This document shows positions 4,507-5,495 of a stretch of DNA of 5,495 bases, in pieces. Made by a program: the position numbers and the translations under genes. Where the stretch lies: positions 1 through 5,495 of the forward strand of contig JAILBP010000044.1 of NCBI GenBank assembly GCA_024680835.1, read 5' to 3'. This DNA is from RGIG6904 sp024680835 (GTDB lineage: Bacteria; Bacillota; Clostridia; Lachnospirales; Lachnospiraceae). The number at the start of each line of letters is the position of its first letter. Position 1 is the stretch's first letter. The notes beneath the pieces are model-generated. The model was given only the letters and a program-made list of their open reading frames with translations. It did not search any database and was not told where the DNA came from.

Positions 4507-5495
4507 ATGAAAAATACGAGGTTAAAAATAGGTATGCTGGTGAGCGGCATCAGTGATTTTTTTACGATCCAGCTTTGCAGGGGCATAATCCGCCATGCTG
4601 CCGAGCTTGGAGTGAACATATTTATACTGCCGGGCAAATATATAAACAGGGATGTCAGCGGACAGCCGGAACTGATATATGAATACCAGTATGCCACTGT
4701 TTTTTCGTTTGCAAAAAAAGAAAATCTCGACGGACTCATAATCGCCGCAGGCTGCATAGGGTGTTTAACCAACCGCGAGAATCTCATGAAACTGCTGAAG
4801 ACTTTCGACGACATACCCAGCGTACTCGTGGCATCCAACTATGAGGGCTATACCTGTGTCTGCTACGACAATAAAAACGCGGTGGTTGAGGGCATAGAGT
4901 ATCTCATCAAAAAGGCGGGGCGCAAACACATCTGTCTTTTGGACGGAAAGCCGGGCAATTCCGACGCTATAGAGAGAAGACAGGCTTATCTCGATACACT
5001 GGAAAAACATGGTGTTGTATTTGAGGAGAGGATGGCCGGCAGAGGGGATCTGTCCTATGACGAGGACACCAGAAACGGTATGAGAGCCCTGCTCAGAGAT
5101 AATCCGGATATGGACGCCGTGTTCTGTGCGAATGATGAGACTGCAATGGCAGCCTATGATGTGCTGAAGGAACAGGGGCTTGTGGTCGGCAAGGACGTGC
5201 TGGTCATGGGTTATGACAATATCCATGCCTCTACCACCATGGAGCCGCCGCTGTCAACGGTTTCCGCGGAGCCGGTAAAGCTTGGTATGGAGTCTTTAGA
5301 TGCGGTATTGAGAAAGATCCGTGGTGAGGAGATCTCCAATATCACCATGCCGTCGCGCTTTATCCTGCGTGAATCCTTTGGCAGGATATTGGACATCAGT
5401 GAGGTGACGGAGGATACCGAAAAGGATTTCTATGAGACATCCTTTGAGACTGTATTTTTTCACTATATCAACTCCTTCGGGCGCGACAAGGCGGC
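4507..5495 (+). CDS. LacI/ribose-binding-type sensor protein without HTH, 3' truncated by window edge
   Basis: The frame is open from the ATG through the last base, giving at least 329 residues. It begins at the first strand of a periplasmic-binding-protein type I fold (LKIGMLVSGISDFFTIQLCRG, 6-26) and runs through hallmarks of LacI-family sugar-binding domains: NLDGLIIAAG (73-82), IPSVLVAS, YDNKNAVVEGIEYLIKKAGRKHI (120-142), ERRQAYLDTL (156-165), AVFCANDETAMAAYDVLKEQG (204-224), VLVMGYDNI (231-239), PLSTVSAEP (248-256) and MPSRFILRES (281-290). There is no N-terminal LacI helix-turn-helix and no signal peptide, so it is neither an ordinary repressor nor an exported binding protein. After residue 295 an acidic linker leads into what looks like a new helix (DFYETSFETVFFHYINSFG). 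In Clostridia such headless sensor domains are commonly fused to GGDEF diguanylate cyclase domains, so a ligand-responsive signalling enzyme is my best inference. The output domain lies outside the window. Confidence 0.85.
   Translation, partial: MKNTRLKIGMLVSGISDFFTIQLCRGIIRHAAELGVNIFILPGKYINRDVSGQPELIYEYQYATVFSFAKKENLDGLIIAAGCIGCLTNRENLMKLLKTFDDIPSVLVASNYEGYTCVCYDNKNAVVEGIEYLIKKAGRKHICLLDGKPGNSDAIERRQAYLDTLEKHGVVFEERMAGRGDLSYDEDTRNGMRALLRDNPDMDAVFCANDETAMAAYDVLKEQGLVVGKDVLVMGYDNIHASTTMEPPLSTVSAEPVKLGMESLDAVLRKIRGEEISNITMPSRFILRESFGRILDISEVTEDTEKDFYETSFETVFFHYINSFGRDKA

Noticed and set aside
4491..5396. Three - strand open frames (4491-4838, 4765-5226, 5211-5396)
   Set aside because: They lie opposite the continuous + strand LacI-like frame, which has family motifs throughout and a good ribosome binding site; their translations resemble no protein family.
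1..5495. New defence system centred on the HerA-like ATPase
   Set aside because: HerA proteins in defence are usually beside NurA, Sir2 or DUF4297 partners; none is present, and the sequence matches the housekeeping-like YjgR/DUF853 branch.

Overview
The window reads as ordinary chromosome of a low- to mid-GC Gram-positive anaerobe, most likely a member of the Clostridia close to Lachnospiraceae. This placement is an inference. It rests on strong AGGAG/GGGAGG ribosome binding sites, extended -10 promoters, a small secreted protein with a pre-peptidase-like domain plus fibronectin-III-like repeats, and a LacI-type sensor domain with no DNA-binding head. No rRNA, tRNA, CRISPR array, insertion sequence or phage gene was seen.

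Layout from left to right. The window opens inside a NarL/FixJ-family response regulator (+ strand, ending at 475), followed by a 32-bp perfect palindrome and T-run acting as its terminator. A convergent gene (- strand, 569-2179) encodes a HerA-like ATPase of the YjgR/DUF853 family with an added coiled-coil and glycine-rich tail. Between 2180 and 2519 is a divergent control region. It holds two back-to-back promoters, both with the extended TGTTATA -10 element and 17-bp spacers, and a hairpin-rich leader. The rightward promoter drives a secreted protein (2520-3557) with a signal peptide, a PPC-like beta domain and two FnIII-like domains.

The next gap (3558-3663) holds a terminator-like hairpin with competing pairings. 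A possible promoter overlaps the upstream stop codon. Next is a PHP-domain metal-dependent phosphoesterase (3664-4401). The window ends inside a long reading frame (4507 to beyond 5495). It encodes a LacI/ribose-binding-type sensor domain that starts directly at the sugar-binding fold, with no helix-turn-helix and no signal peptide, so a C-terminal output domain (GGDEF would be typical) probably lies past the edge.

The genes do not form an obvious single pathway. The response regulator and the LacI-like protein are regulatory. The secreted protein is an envelope or extracellular factor, and the YjgR-like ATPase and PHP enzyme have no defined partner here. I see no convincing new defence or mobile system. 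The most interesting items are the possible attenuator ahead of the PHP gene, the headless LacI sensor and the structured leader of the secreted protein.
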